Shown: piece by piece, positions 12,279 through 25,973 of the stretch | Layout of the letters: each line of letters opens with the position of its first letter | Position numbering within the stretch: position 1 is the first letter of the stretch | Assembly (NCBI RefSeq): GCF_900090045.1 | Contig: NW_021638324.1 | Coordinates: forward strand, 1-41,200 | Length of the DNA: 41,200 bases | Source: Plasmodium malariae | Lineage: Eukaryota; Apicomplexa; Aconoidasida; Haemosporida; Plasmodiidae | Direction of reading: 5' to 3' | The notes under the pieces: generated by a model | Database searches by the model: none | What the model saw: the letters and a program-made list of their open reading frames with translations, nothing else | What the model was told of the DNA's origin: nothing | Position numbers and translations under genes: made by a program

Positions 12279-14839
12279 ATGGATAATTGTTTTTCTTCGG
12301 TAATAATTTTTTATTTTTTAATATTAATGAATTATTTATTTATTCTAAAACAACTGTTAACATAAATAACATAAAAATTAATTCTTGAATAATTGTTTTG
12401 AATCTAGAAATTGAATGTTCTAGGTTCTGGATTTTTGACATACTATAGTGATCTATATTTCAAAAGAATTATACAAAATATAAAAAAGAAAACTGCTAAG
12501 GTAAATAAGAGTGACAAAGAAGCATTTAGAAATGTATGTCGAGATTTGAGTAAATATCTAATTAATAATAAGTCTCCCCCACCACATTATATTAGTCTTA
12601 AGGATAAATGGGAAGGGGCATTAAAAATGTGGTTACAATCTTACTATGAAACGATTAAAATACATAAAGAATGTCCTGTTGTTCTGGAAAAAAATGATAT
12701 GAAAATTTTAGAATTAAAATATGATGAAGAAGATTTTTGTGAAAAAAGAAATACTTATCTTACTAAAATACAACAGCTAAAACCTAGAATTTCAAAAACG
12801 TGTGATAATGAATATTTACAGAAATGTAACGAATATAACGATTGGATTAATGGGAGAAATATTTATTTTCAGGAAAAAGTAAGCCTCATTAAAGGTTGTT
12901 ACAGAAAAGAACCAATAACTCGCAAAAGAGGAAAAAAACAAGAAACATTATGCAATATACTCAAAGAAGAAACCTTTAGACCATCATTAGATTGCTTACT
13001 CATTGATCAAAATCCAACTTGCAAAAACTTACAAGAAAAAAAAAAGGAAGTTTTACAAGAAGAAGATCAAAAAACAGCTGAAAAGCCATCTAAAACTGAA
13101 GCTCCAACGGAACAAACCCTTCAAACATTACAAAGTGGAGAAACTAATAATTCACAGATATCTCTATCCCCAGAGACGTTATCTCATCAGCATCGACCTC
13201 AAACTCAAGATCAGTCGGAAACTGAAGCTCCAAATCCTCAAGTTAAAAGTAAAGAATCTGAAGCTATACAAACTACTCAAGATAAAATATCAGATTCACA
13301 AATAAATGATACTGATGATGACGCAGTATTAACAGGCCCTAATTCACCAACAATTTCAGATTCTGCTATATCACGAGAAACTCAGTCTCCTAAAAGTCAT
13401 GCATTAAAAGCTGAATTCTCAATTCCTTCAGCAGGTTTAGCTAATTCTGCTGAAACCCCTAAATTTTCAGGTACCATCAATTCTGCTTATTTATCTATTC
13501 TTGAAATGACAGAATTAAATATATGTTTATAATTATTTCAGGTCCATTATGGAGTTCGTCTAACGCATACACATCATCTATTTTAATCAGCTTTATAGTT
13601 ATTTTTCTATTTTCTTTTTTTATTAAAGTAAAATAACACTTATGTAATAAAATTATGATAATCATTTTATTATCGTAATAACGTGTTTTAAAAATCCATT
13701 TCTTTCTACTGTAGTATGCTTTAATAGGGTTGTTTAAAAAAAAAAATAAGATAAAAAGAAGACCTGTGAAATTTCTGAGAATATTATATCCTTTACTTTC
13801 TTGGAAAAAAAGTGAGTTCTTAGCACATGATCATTTAGAAAACACATTATATGATAACGAAGAAACTATAAAAAGAATAAAAATAAAAGATCATAACATG
13901 AATTATAATGTAAATGCAACGACTCCAAGAAAGGATACATACAAAACTATTATAGAAGTACATATGGAAGTACTCGAAAAATACAGAAATGAAGAATGGG
14001 AACACAAAAAAGAAGAATTTTTAAAAATATTTCTAGAATTGTTCACAGAAGAGGAATATACAACATATCCTAATATAACTAATGACGAATTAATAAAGGA
14101 AGATACTAAAAGTATTAATGACATTGAAAAACAAAAAATTCTATGGAATAAATGGATAGAAAAACATCAAAATCTTGCTGACAAATTGAAAAAGGAACAT
14201 TGGTTTAATAATTTAAAAAATGATTGGAAAAGAGAACTAGATAACTTAAAAAAAAGAGAAGAATTAAAAAATGATCCTGATGAAATTCAAAATATTCCAT
14301 TTTCACAAAGAGAAAAAGATATATGGAGACAGTGGATATCGGAGAAGTGTATAATTATTAAGCAATATATTAAACAGGACTTATTTAACTATTTGACTGA
14401 TGAACTCCAGATTATACCAGATGAACTTGATAATGAAAAAATTAAAGATTCTTTGCTATTAATTAATATAGGAGAATTATCGAACAAAGAAGACTGCCAA
14501 GAATTATATAAATATATAAAAAAAAAATTATTAACAAAACTGTGTATCCTCGTTCTTATGTCAGTATTAGAAGAATGCAAAAAAGAGCAGGACATTGAAA
14601 ATAATGAATCACATTTGGATAATTACATAATTAAATCTAAGGAAAAAGAAAATTCAGATAGTAAAAAAGAATTTATAGAAAACTTAAGTGACTTTAACCG
14701 AAATTTTTTGGGAAATATGGAAAATCCTGATTATACAACAAACGATAGCTTTAGGAAAGAAATAGAAAATTGGATAATAGAAGATAATACAAATGCAAAT
14801 TCTATGGAAAAGGAGAATACTGCAGATAAATACTACTGA
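12279..14839 (+). CDS. STP1 (subtelomeric transmembrane protein 1), four exons, intact
   Basis: The structure is join(12279..12299,12408..13470,13542..13627,13715..14839), 764 residues. Exon 1 is only MDNCFSS. Exon 2 starts in phase 0 after GAATCTAG and encodes an ectodomain-like region with nine Cys (about residues 51-212), including the SGFLTYYSDLYFK and FRNVCRDLSKYL motifs. A Ser/Thr/Gln/Pro/Glu-rich linker follows to about 361. Exon 3 is a single membrane segment at about 374-389. Exon 4 opens YALIGLFKKKNKIKRR and is a highly charged cytoplasmic part with spaced tryptophans (485, 534, 537, 553, 561, 594, 597) and a hydrophobic helix at about 661-678. This order and the Trp-rich tail match STP1/SURFIN-type proteins of P. 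malariae and P. ovale. There is no signal peptide or PEXEL, as is usual for STP1. All phases close (21+1063+86+1125 nt). The gene reads away from the telomere. Surface or host-cell location is inferred from the family. Confidence 0.9.
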
Positions 14840-17800
14840 ATTATGTAAAAATACATTTTAAAAATTTATAATATACATTCTTAATATATAAGGATAATAA
14901 TTCTACGTAAGCATGTAGCCTATATGAATCTTATTTCATAAATTTTATGAAGCACTACGGAAGCAATGAAAAGAATAATTTGAAAAAATATATAATAACA
15001 GTAAGAAAAGAAAAATAAAATAGGAAAATTGAATTGAATATGTATAAAATATATTTCAATTATATATACTATTTTTTATTTCTTTAAGAGTATTAAACAG
15101 AACTTTATATTAATACTTGATTCAATATAAGTAGCAAGATATATATACATATATAAAAAACAAAAAAATTATTGTGATGTATTCAAAAAATACTAAACTT
15201 GTAGGAAAAAATTAATATATCAAAAAATAAAAAAAGGCAAAAACATTAATATTGTAATACTTTTTTTTAATTTATATATCAGAATTACTTATAATTTTAG
15301 AATTCTATGTTATTTCATTATTTCTATATATATGGTTATTTGCATATTTATAAAGATGCTTATTTGTATTCTTTAAAAAATTTTTATCAATTAATCGTTT
15401 AAGGATTTAATTAATATAAAAAAACATTTAATAAAAAAAAACAGAAATACGTTAAAAACACGAAAGCGTAGTAAAAACATATATATAATTTACATAATTT
15501 AATATATTATAAAAAAACCATATGTTATATACATAATGAAATACTACTAGGTCATTATAATTTAATAGATAATCGCATTATAAACGTTTTCATTTATAGT
15601 AAGTTTGTAACCCTTTATTTGTTATATATCAATATATTTTTTTCTAATTATATATATATTCTCACAAATAAAAAACCGTATTTAAATGTACTGTCCCTTC
15701 ATAAAGAATTCAATTTTTTTATACAACAAATAGTGTAACTTAAATGAAAAAACTTTATACATATTTATAGATATTTATGATATTCAAGTACCTTTTTTGA
15801 TTGTATAACTTTTATAATTAAAAATTTAAAAAATCATTGAACTAATTAAAATGCCTAAAACATGTTAATAATGAAATTATTCTGAATACATAGTTTTTTA
15901 TATAAACTTGTAATTTATATTCGCTTTTAAAAAAAATGTAAACAATTAAATAAAAAATATTCCTATATTTTTTTTTACTTTAATATCTACATTATTATTT
16001 ATTGATATTTTTATAAAATAAAAGATATAAAAGTTAAATATAAAAAAAATGTATAAATTAAACAGTACTAAATGAATTTCAGCGCTTTTCTAAAACCAGA
16101 AAGATATGAAAGAAAATATAAGTATTTTATAGTAAATTTAAAAAATATGATATATTTTTACATTTTAAAAAGAATTTGTTAATTTTGACTTTTATCTTTA
16201 TATTTTTTTTTGATTTTTTGTGATTACGAAATAGTATATTTCTTTTTTCTACTTAGCTAATAAGATTATTGGTTATTATTTTTTAAATCATCTCTCTATA
16301 TATTAATATTTATAAAAATAACTAATACTAGATTTATCTGTAAAAATATAAAATTTATTTTATATATGTAACAATTTTTAACTGCTATCATATACCAAAA
16401 AAATAGGCAGATTACAAATTATTATTTACTGTTTTATATTATGTAAATCCCATAATAATATCACTATATTTATGAATTTTACAATATCATTAATTCATAC
16501 ATAATATTAATAAATAAAATTGCTAAAAATATATTAATCTAAATTAATTATAATAATTACCATAGGTTAATACAATGCTAAATGAAATAGATATATGCGT
16601 CATTGTGATGTAATATCCCTATAATACATAAAACAAATATATTATTACATATTAATAACATGTTATTAGGAAAATAATTATTTTTAGATAATTATATTAG
16701 CATTGACTTCGTTCCAACAATTTTAAATAAATTCAATAGAATTTATATTTTTTCTTTTTGTTTTACGAGAAGTAAATATATAGTTCTTTTAAAGTATATT
16801 CTTTTAATTTATATAAGATTCATTCCATTAGATATTTTTATACTTTATCATAAAATATAAATATTACATGCATAATTTATTCATACAAATTATACATTAC
16901 CAGAATAATAAATATTTATGTTTGCTTTTATATTTTATTTTTTATATATGATATGGTACTTAATAAATTTGTTAATATAACTTTAGTCCTTTAAATCTAT
17001 AGTGATTATACTAAAAATATATTGAATATTAAAAATAATAATAGAATATTGGCATACATAAACCTAAAAATATAGTTATTAATTAATATTAATCTCATAA
17101 CAACACAACTGTAATTCATTGGAATCTATTCGGAATTTTGACAACAGAACTACTTTATTAAACGAAACGCATATATGAAAATTTAAAAAAGATATATTAT
17201 TGTTATAAATACTAAAATAAAATAACAGAGGATATCTTACGTAATATAAATTTAAGAAATATTTATTTTAACAATTATAATAATAACTTTTCTATATTAA
17301 TTTTTACTTTGTTCATAAAGAAAAAGAAAAATCATTCTACGTAAGTACTAATAATAAAAACAATTTTTGTTTTTATGTAATTTTACATATTTTTTTAAAT
17401 ATATTTAATTATATGTTAAATATATTATTACAATTAAAATATAATAATATACGATTTATATATTTTACTAAATATAAAATCTTAAAATATTTTACAATAA
17501 TATGATATATAAAAAAACAAAATAATAATTTATTATTATTCTCTGAGATCCTTGAAATATACGTTTTTGTATAGTAGAACATATAAGACGTGGAATAGTC
17601 ATAAATAAAATAGCAGTGAAATAATTGAAATTTATAAATATTATGATATTTTTTTAACAATTATTTTACTATTTTTGTAATGTAGAACAAAAGCCATAAA
17701 TTTATTTTTTAATGGGGCTTGTTATATTTTGTCTTTAAATATAAATTTTAGTTGATATATTAATTTATATTTTTAATAAGTCACATGTATAAGTTAAATT

Positions 17801-18783
17801 CACTAATATATTTTACCAAAAGCTTTAGGAATTTAAATTATTTTTTTTTTTTAATTTATAATTTTAATTAATCTACCCTGTAATAATATCTAATTTTTGT
17901 TTATATAATTGTTATATTTGAAATATAATCATACATATTATACTAAATAAAATGTTATAAAGATTAAACTGAAACTTTAGCTTCCTATGTAATAGGATGA
18001 AAAAAAATAAAAGATAGATTTAAATTATATGATAATGTCTATTTCTAGAATAATACATTTATACATAAAATATTAGTTTTAAGCGAGATATTTTTAATTT
18101 AACGGAATAGTACTTATTTTCATGTATTATAATCGTATTTAATTTAAATTTATTTTTCATTTATTTAAAATATAATTTCAATAAAAATCATGAAATTGAG
18201 ATTCCTAAAAAGCCCATATATTACAATAACATATTTTAAATATTAAATGTAATAATTTGAAAGGTACCATTTTAACACTAAAATAAAAATAAAAGGGAAA
18301 ATTCTATACCTATAAAATAAATAATATTTATCTATTTATAGTATTTTAAAACGTAAAAAAGTATTTGTATATAGATACTCATATATAATTCGAAATATGT
18401 ATATGAGAAGGCACTAATGTTAATTTATTTTTTTCTATAGAATATAAGTACATTTATATAATTTTCACACGAATATAAATAAAAGGGAAGAATATTCATT
18501 ACTATAGTTGTATTCTAGATACAATAAAGAAATTATGTTTTTCAAATTATTTTGTCTAAATTAAAAGCTTTTATATTGTACTGTACAAACTATACAACCT
18601 TATATTAATTTTAACCAAAAATTAAAGTTGTGATTTTATTAAGAATTGTTTTTTTAAATTCTATATATGACAAAACGGAATGTATCACATATATACTTAA
18701 TGTGTAAAATTTTTTCACTTAGATAAATATCAATATAATATTAATTTAACTTTTTCCGTTTCATTTACGTATAATTATATATA
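14840..18783. other. Non-coding AT-rich DNA between STP1 and the pir relic
   Basis: Almost 4 kb in which I recognise no gene, RNA or organised repeat. An 83-codon minus-strand frame at 17409-17660 is dominated by Tyr/Ile/Phe/Asn and lacks any family motif, signal or splice context, so it is not called. Confidence 0.55.
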
Positions 18784-19946
18784 ATGGCGCGAACATTTTA
18801 GGGCGAAGTGTAAGATTTATTTTTTTGTTATAGTATTTATATTTATCATAATATTTCATTAATTTGTTGTTACATAAATGAAATAAATATATTTATTCGT
18901 TATAATAAAATTTTACGAATATATATTATTATTATTAGTAGTAGTATATTTTATTTTATTTTTTTTATTATTAGAATAATTCCGTGCAATTATATCTTCA
19001 GTATAAAATTGAATATGAAGGGGGTTGTTAAAATATTAAGAGTGGTAGTATAAGTCCTGGACAATATTGCTCTAATACTAAATATAATTCTTTAAATATT
19101 CCTAATACTAATTTTATTACATTATGTCAACAGATTGGTAGATATTTAATTGAAATTAAGGATAAATATTATTCTGATAATCTCAAACATCGTAAATACT
19201 TGAATTACCTGATAAATTCAGAAAAAAAAATAAAAAGAATAATAGTTACATTTTGTTTAACCCCTTTAGAGATGTTTCGTCTAAATTAGATAGTATATTC
19301 ATACAAGTAATAAAAGAAATTAATACTGAATCATTAACAAAGCTTAAATAAATATACGGTTATTATAATGATTTTAGCAAATTTAATGGTGAAAAACAGG
19401 GTTCTGGTGATATAATTTGTGGTAATATTAAGAAATGTTATAACCTTTACAAGAATAATTGTGAAAAACACCAAAAAAGTAGTTAAAATGATTTTTGCGA
19501 GAAGTTAATCAATTGTAAAGAAGCATTTGATAATAAAATTCACATGGTAACTCCTTATACTGGTTTACCACATATTTATCACCTACGCACGTAAAATATA
19601 TATTTGCTGTCAGTTTATCCATAGCGATAGTATTACTAGAGCATTCTCTTTATTTTTTTTATATAAAGTTAAAAAAAAATTATACTTAATAACGTGAATA
19701 TTTTAATACAATGAGTATGCTCATTTTCACAAAAATTTACAGTCACAAAACATTAATATATTTAGGTATATATACATGTTTTGTTTCATATAGTTTACTT
19801 TATTGAAATCATGCTTATATAATAGCTTAGTTATGAAAAAAATAGTTGAACTTAAAGAAAAAAGAGAATCCTTACAAAATATATATAAAGTATTAGATAA
19901 AAAATTTAAAGGAAGTTCTCATAGTATAGTATATCAACCACAATGA
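18784..19946 (+). pseudogene. pir: pir (Plasmodium interspersed repeat) pseudogene
   Basis: A probable exon 1 (ATG GCG CGA ACA TTT, then TAG at 18799-18801) ends at a GTGTAAGA donor. A roughly 194-nt intron ends at TATATCTTCAG (19001), and exon 2 follows in frame. Recognisable PIR pieces are SISPGQYCSN, FITLCQQIGRYL, KYLNYLINSE, LFNPFRDVSSKLD, NIKKCYNLYKNNCEKH, NDFCEKLINCKEAF and PYTGLPHIY. A membrane-like segment lies at 19600-19689, and a short charged exon ending SSHSIVYQPQ-stop at 19833-19946. Lesions are TAG in exon 1, TAA at 19029, 19349 and 19484, a frame change at an A9 run (19222-19230), and another frame change before the membrane segment. Intact PIRs are variant, probably infected-cell-surface proteins. 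This copy cannot make one. Confidence 0.8.
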
Positions 19947-22646
19947 GATCCTTGATATAAAAACTATCGTTTATATTATTTGCAATACAAAATCTAATAC
20001 TCAGTAGTGCAAAAGTTACATATAAGAGGATATTTCTTAATAAATAGGACAAAAAAAATTAGAAATGTATACATGCGCATAAAAATTAAAAAAATAACTA
20101 CACAGTAATTATTCAAACAAAGGATTAACATAAATACAGTACTACTGTATGAGTCAGTAGTAAAAGGTCTACATATATATGAAATTTCTTTTAGAATAAA
20201 AACCACATAATTTTAAAGTTTAAATATATAGCACAAGATTGTGAAATAAATAATGATTTTATTACACATTAATATATAGAAGCGTTTATTAAAGTAGTAT
20301 TAATGTGAAAAGAAAAGAAAAAGAAGCTTTAAAAAAAACACAAGCAATATTATTGTGCAAATAAAAAAACAAAATTCATAAAATAAAATCATTATTCAAA
20401 AATTTAAAAGAATATATATATATTATTTATATCTTTAAAGTTTCATTATCATTTATCTAGTTGCCAATAAACAGAATTATAAATTTTAAATGATATGCAA
20501 ATAGTTTAGTATTTTTTTTGTATGGTATATATTCTATGTAACATTGTAAAAAAATTATTTATATATGTAGTTAATAGATATTTATTCCACTCAATCTCTA
20601 ATTCATATAGCAAAACTCTTAATATTTAGTTTATAATTCATATATATGTTGTTCCGAAGCATTATAATTAATTTTCCTTTTCTCCTCTAATATATTTTAT
20701 ACATATAACATCCGAAGTAGTAAGCAAAACTGTATATGATAAATAATAAACATATATAAATTTATTATATAATTATAAAATTTACATTTAAGTAAATTAT
20801 AAAAGTAACAAATCGCATATATATTAATATAATTCATTTTTATTTACTTTATAGTAAGGAAAAAATAGAACAATTACTTCCTTAAATGTAATATCATGTA
20901 ACATTATAGTACGTTAAGAATAAAAAGAAATTGAACAGAAATCTACTTTTATTCAAGTTTCTAATGGAATTCCATTATTTTGAACTCCATGGAATTCATT
21001 ATATATACATTATTATACATATTACATTTTAAAAAATCAGACTTTTTTTATTACATGTAAAAATTTCAGATTCAGTTCTAATAATCATATTAGTAATTTC
21101 AGAATAAGTATTAATTTTAATGATTCTACATAGCCGTGTATTATCTTCAATTTATCCATAAATCTGCATTTTTGCTATTAACTTAAATATAGAATTTATC
21201 AGATTATGCGTAATGTCACATTCAAAATAATTAAACAATCAATATTTATCGTTGAAATTATTTCACGTTATAAAAACATTAAAGTTTTCATATTAAAAAA
21301 ATACATAAAAATATTTTTACAATAAGGAGATACACAATTTTATTTTTCATAACAATTTTTTTATAGTAATCACAAATTTAATTCTGAAAAAAGAGTTCAG
21401 CATACGCTTCCAGATTATAATAAATATAAAAGCACTATATAGTTTATAATATTTATTTAATCATAGATTTTAATTTTACTACATATATTATATATATATA
21501 CACATTTTGCACATCGTTATGTACATAACTAATAAAATTATAAAAATATTATGGTAACATTTTGTTCCTAATTAATTTATGTAATGTCATCTTGCAATTT
21601 TTTTAACATAATTAATCTATATAAACTATTTATTCAGCTCACAAATGAAACGTACTTTTAATAATTTATTTTTTATAAAAATATAATTTCAATAACAAAA
21701 GAATTGCTTTCATTTAAATAATAAAAATATAGGATTTAAAAAAATAAAAATTTTGTCAAAGATTAAAATTTTTTTTCTTAAAACATATATTCTTTTTTAA
21801 TATATGAATAAAAATATATTTCATTTTCTTAAGATAATAAAGTTTATTTTTTTCTATTTATAAATTAATTATATATTTATAGGATACATAATCTTATTAA
21901 ATAAAATAAAATAGTAACATGGATAAAATTAAAATATTGATGCTAATTACCAAAGAAATAATATTTTATAAGAATATTATTTTATTATACATTTTTAGTT
22001 CCCTAAGTACACCGTTAAACAAAATCAAACTCTTACAACAATTATTAATAACAATTTATATGTTATGCCATATTTCTAATAAAAATTATTTATATTGCAA
22101 ATATTATGTTTATATTGGAGTAAAATATATATAAATCATTGTAACATAATATATACATTACTTTACATTAATTACAAAAAAAAATATTCATTTTAAATGC
22201 AATGTTAATCACATAATTTCTTAAGTACGTATCCAGATAATCATATTATTCTTCAAGATAAAAAATACAATAAAATTACTTTTCGTTTAAAACGGAAATT
22301 CTAACACTACTTTATTAATATTATATATTAATTTTAACTCACATATATATGTTTCTTATAAGAATCTAATTATATACAGAAATGCATATATTACATGATG
22401 TTATTTTATTTTGTTTCAACAATAATTTATAATAAAAAATGACAATGAATAATGCGTTCAAATTTACCAATAGACAAAGAACATAATTTATGAGTATTAA
22501 TTATAAGGATTACGTCCTAAACACATGTATATTAATAAAATTGTAGAAACAATGTATATGTTTATTAAGTATATAAATTAAAGATATTACATATAACGTT
22601 TCATATTAATAACGTATATAAAAAAACATGTTTCTTGTTATTCACC
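19947..22646. other. Non-coding DNA between the pir relic and the fam-m gene
   Basis: Nothing here can be assigned. Just after the pir relic (about 20008-20209) the plus strand gives two residue-balanced open stretches separated by one TAA, which may be more pir-proximal debris. The opposite strand of the same DNA gives a 70-codon frame, and the two cannot be told apart. A 71-codon plus frame at 21919-22134 is low-complexity Ile/Leu/Tyr and is not called. Confidence 0.45.
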
Positions 22647-23527
22647 CTACTCGTACATCGCTTTAATTCTGTTATATTTTTCGTTATTTCTTAAAATTTT
22701 AGGAATTACTATTACAAGTATAACAACTAATATAATGATAATTGTGCTAAATGCTATTAAAAAAAAATGATTTTTTGCCGTACCTAAACATCCTTCTATA
22801 GTTGTCCACACACTACTCATAGATCCTAAACTTTTAATCCAATCTCCAGCTTTTTGTAATAGATTTAATCCTTGTAATATGGGTAAACCTATTCCCAACA
22901 ATAAAAAAAGTAAAAATATGGTACTTCCAAATCTGTAATTTTTAAATTTTATTTTTTTTAAAGATATATCTCTAATTCTTCTCTTTTTTTCTAGAAAAGC
23001 ATCATAATCTTTTTTTCTTATTAATTTTTTTTCAAAATGAAAATGTTTTCCATCAAATATTCCATTATTGTAATCTATAATTTCTGTATAGTACTGAGCT
23101 TTATTTAATGAACTTTTGTTGGATTTCGTGTTTTTTTCTTTATTCCATTTCTTATTATTAGTTATAAATTTATTTTCTTTTTTATCATTATTTTGAAAAA
23201 ATTCGTTCAAATATATGTTATTTGAATCTTTATCCTTTATACTTTTTGCTAGTAATCGATAATTTCTTTTGTCTAATATTCTACACTGCATAAAATTCTC
23301 ACCTACAAATTTGTTAAAAGTTAACTAAAAAAAAACATTATTATTCAAATGAACAAATATTTTAATTGTAAAAAACTGTATTAATAAAAAAAAACACAAA
23401 AATTATGTATAATACAATAACATAACTAATATTATCATACCCCATCATGGTTAAAAGAGAAAATCCTCTTTAAAAAAGTAAAAGTAGTTATTATAATAAA
23501 TAAGATTTGATTAATTTTTAGTTCCAT
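22647..23527 (-). CDS. fam-m-type exported membrane protein, intact, two exons
   Basis: The structure is complement(join(22647..23324,23441..23527)), 254 residues. Exon 1 is 29 codons with a hydrophobic core (MELKINQILFIIITTFTFL). The 116-nt intron opens GTATGATA and ends in a T-rich tract plus TAG. Exon 2 carries RNYRLLAKSIKDKD, with the PEXEL-like Arg at residue 52 and Lys at the fifth position. Its central motif differs from the other four copies: YYTEIIDYNNGIFDGKHFHF, then EKKLIRKKDYDAFLEKKRRI. I remember this as typical of fam-m rather than fam-l. Membrane segments lie at about 163-182 and 216-239, and the tail is KILRNNEKYNRIKAM. It sits about 2.4 kb telomere-side of a fam-l gene on the same strand, as expected for the fam-m/fam-l doublets described in P. 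malariae. Function is unknown; paired expression is inferred. Confidence 0.88.
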
Positions 23528-25973
23528 ATTATATATCTATAATATTATAAAATACAAACTAATGAATAAATTAATAATAACATAATACTTTTTTTTATTA
23601 ATATATTTTGCTTTTTAGTAAGATATTAATAAAATATATACAACTATAATGTACAATTAAACAACTACATATATAAATATATATAATAATGTATTATTTA
23701 TTTTTTACCTAAATGTTATATAAAAATAAATTGTATCATTAAAATAAAAGAATTTGAATTTATTCATAAATATACAATATATATAATTTAACTTTTTATT
23801 TAATGCAGTATTAAATATTTTTTATTATATGGAAAAATTCAGTTCATAAGCAATAGAGAATGTATAGAATATATATATATAATACACTCCTCTATATATT
23901 AAAATTCTTATTAAGGATACTAAAGAATTTATCCTGTTTATAATACTAATTTTACAAGCATCATTTTTTAGAACAACTATATTTTATTCTTAATAAATAT
24001 TAATTATTAAAGCGTAAAATAAAAAATAAAGAAAATAATTTGTGTTGTGTTAATTATAATCCATACTTTAGTTTCCTCTTATTCATAAGCAGTTTTTTTA
24101 TTATTCTAAATATAATTAAAAAAATATAATTTATAATGTAATATCTAATTTATGAGGAAATATATTCATAAAGAAATCCAAGAAATAACTTTTTATGATT
24201 ATGCATTTATTTTTATAAATTATTTTTTTTATAATTAAGTCACTGTTTAATTGTAAATAAAATATTTTTAAATTTATCCACATTTTTTTTTCCTTATTAA
24301 TTTATATTTTGAATATGGTAATTCAATTAGAAAAAAAGAAAATCGTAAAATTACGAGCGAATTATTCCTTACATATATGCGTATATGTATTTTTTTCATG
24401 TAATAACATATTTTAACGAATTATAATAATACTTTATATTAAAAAAAAAAAAAAATTAATATACATGGACAATTTTAGTAAATAAGAAAAACATTTTTAA
24501 GTGTATGTAATTGTGAGAATTAAGCATATGTTAATATTATACTAATATATTAATTTGAATTTATGAAAAATAAAATTTAATAAACAAAAATAAGAGAAAG
24601 ACATTTGCATGCTAATACTTAGATATTATATTCATTTACATAATGTAAGAAAAATAGTGTAACATACAAAACAACCTTTATTAAAATTTATTTGATAAAA
24701 CAAATAATATTATTTATATATTATTTATAATGAACAAAATTTTCTTTTATTTTATTTTACATTAATAATGACTATATAAATGTAAATGAACTATTAATTG
24801 TCTATAAATACTATATATATTTATGCATCTTTGAAATTTTGTTAACTCTTAATATAAATACAGATATAAAAAAATGAAAATATATATAAAGAATAGATAC
24901 AAATTATTACACTGTTGTAGAAAAAATAATTATTTGTTCAATACCCTTTATGATAATTGAACTTTTTATACAAAGAGGAAAATATTAAAAATGCTAATAT
25001 TATGAAAAAACAATGGAAAAAGAAATTTATATGTATTATCTGTTAGTATTTGCTTAACTTTAATCCATTATATTAATCTTTTAATCATGTGAATATTAGA
25101 AAAAATAAATATTTAATTTACCTACAAATTTTCTATATAATATATATTTAATTTAAGTTTCCAAAATGGAATTAATACAATAATTAATCAAAATAATAAA
25201 TAATAAATTTATCTATTGATTTAAATGTAATGATATGAAACACATAAACTCTTAAAGTTTGTAAATTTATATTTATTTAATAATTATGTTTTTTTATTAT
25301 ATGTTAATGACCTAAAATGAATACCATAAAAAATTAAAAATAAATAGTAAAAATAATTGTACTAAAATTATGTTACACAATACATTTCTGAGAAAACATA
25401 TTTTAAAAAATGAATATTTTTTTTAAGTAAATATATATATATATATCATTACAAGAAAATATACTGTCCTCCTATTATTAAATTCTAAAGACTACTTATT
25501 TATCCCTAATTTAAAATTAATTATACATTTTCTTAATAACAAGAAAAAATAATAATTTTAAACTAGAACGATATAAAGAACACAAAAAAAACCTTTTATA
25601 TCAAATATATATTATCACAATTCAAATGCTTTACATGAATTGTGATATAGTATATTTATTTTAACACACAAAGACAAATATTTTTCATGGATATCAATTT
25701 AAAAACAAAAATATATATACAATATCAAAATATTTAATTATGCCAAAATAAATTAAAATAAAAATTACTAAATATTAAAAAGTTTAAATTCAAAAAAAAC
25801 TTCAGAAAGTATGTTCATTCTATTATATGCCTAAAATACCACATATATATGTTCAGTTGTACTACAAAAGCAATTAAATGTATGCTTAATAAGTGTATGA
25901 AGAAAGATATTACAGACATAATTTTATATTAAAGACTTCATTATATATATAAACTTATTTACTAATATTCATA
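23528..25973. other. Spacer of the fam-m/fam-l pair
   Basis: The part nearer the fam-m gene is shared 5' flank (23755-24020). The part nearer the fam-l gene holds shared 3' flank blocks, near 25460 and at 25786-25803 (AAATTCAAAAAAAACTTC). No gene was seen between them. The middle contains AT microsatellite stretches, for example about 25431-25448. Confidence 0.5.
23755..24020 (-). repeat. Shared 5' flank block of fam genes, copy 1
   Basis: It contains ATTCATAAATAT at 23762-23773 and GAGAATGTATAGAA at 23857-23869, the latter just after AGTTCATA. The same order and similar spacing occur upstream of exon 1 of the genes starting at 26938 and 36475. The block lies about 230-490 bases before the fam-m start codon, so it may include promoter or UTR sequence, which is inference. 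Confidence 0.5.

Noticed and set aside
13003..13305. 100-codon plus-strand open frame inside STP1 exon 2
   Set aside because: It is a shadow frame of the Ser/Thr/Gln/Pro-rich linker, made of Lys/Leu/Ile codons.
13471..13532. STP1 exon 2 reading on to a stop at 13530-13532
   Set aside because: GTACC at 13471 and TTATTTCAG at 13541 define a 71-nt intron that restores frame into a membrane segment. The read-through peptide is hydrophobic only by composition.
17409..17660. 83-codon minus-strand frame
   Set aside because: It is low in complexity, with no signal, family motif or supporting neighbour.
21919..22134. 71-codon plus-strand frame starting MDKIKILML
   Set aside because: It is dominated by Ile/Leu/Tyr/Lys, has no recognisable domain, and falls within the length expected by chance at this base composition.
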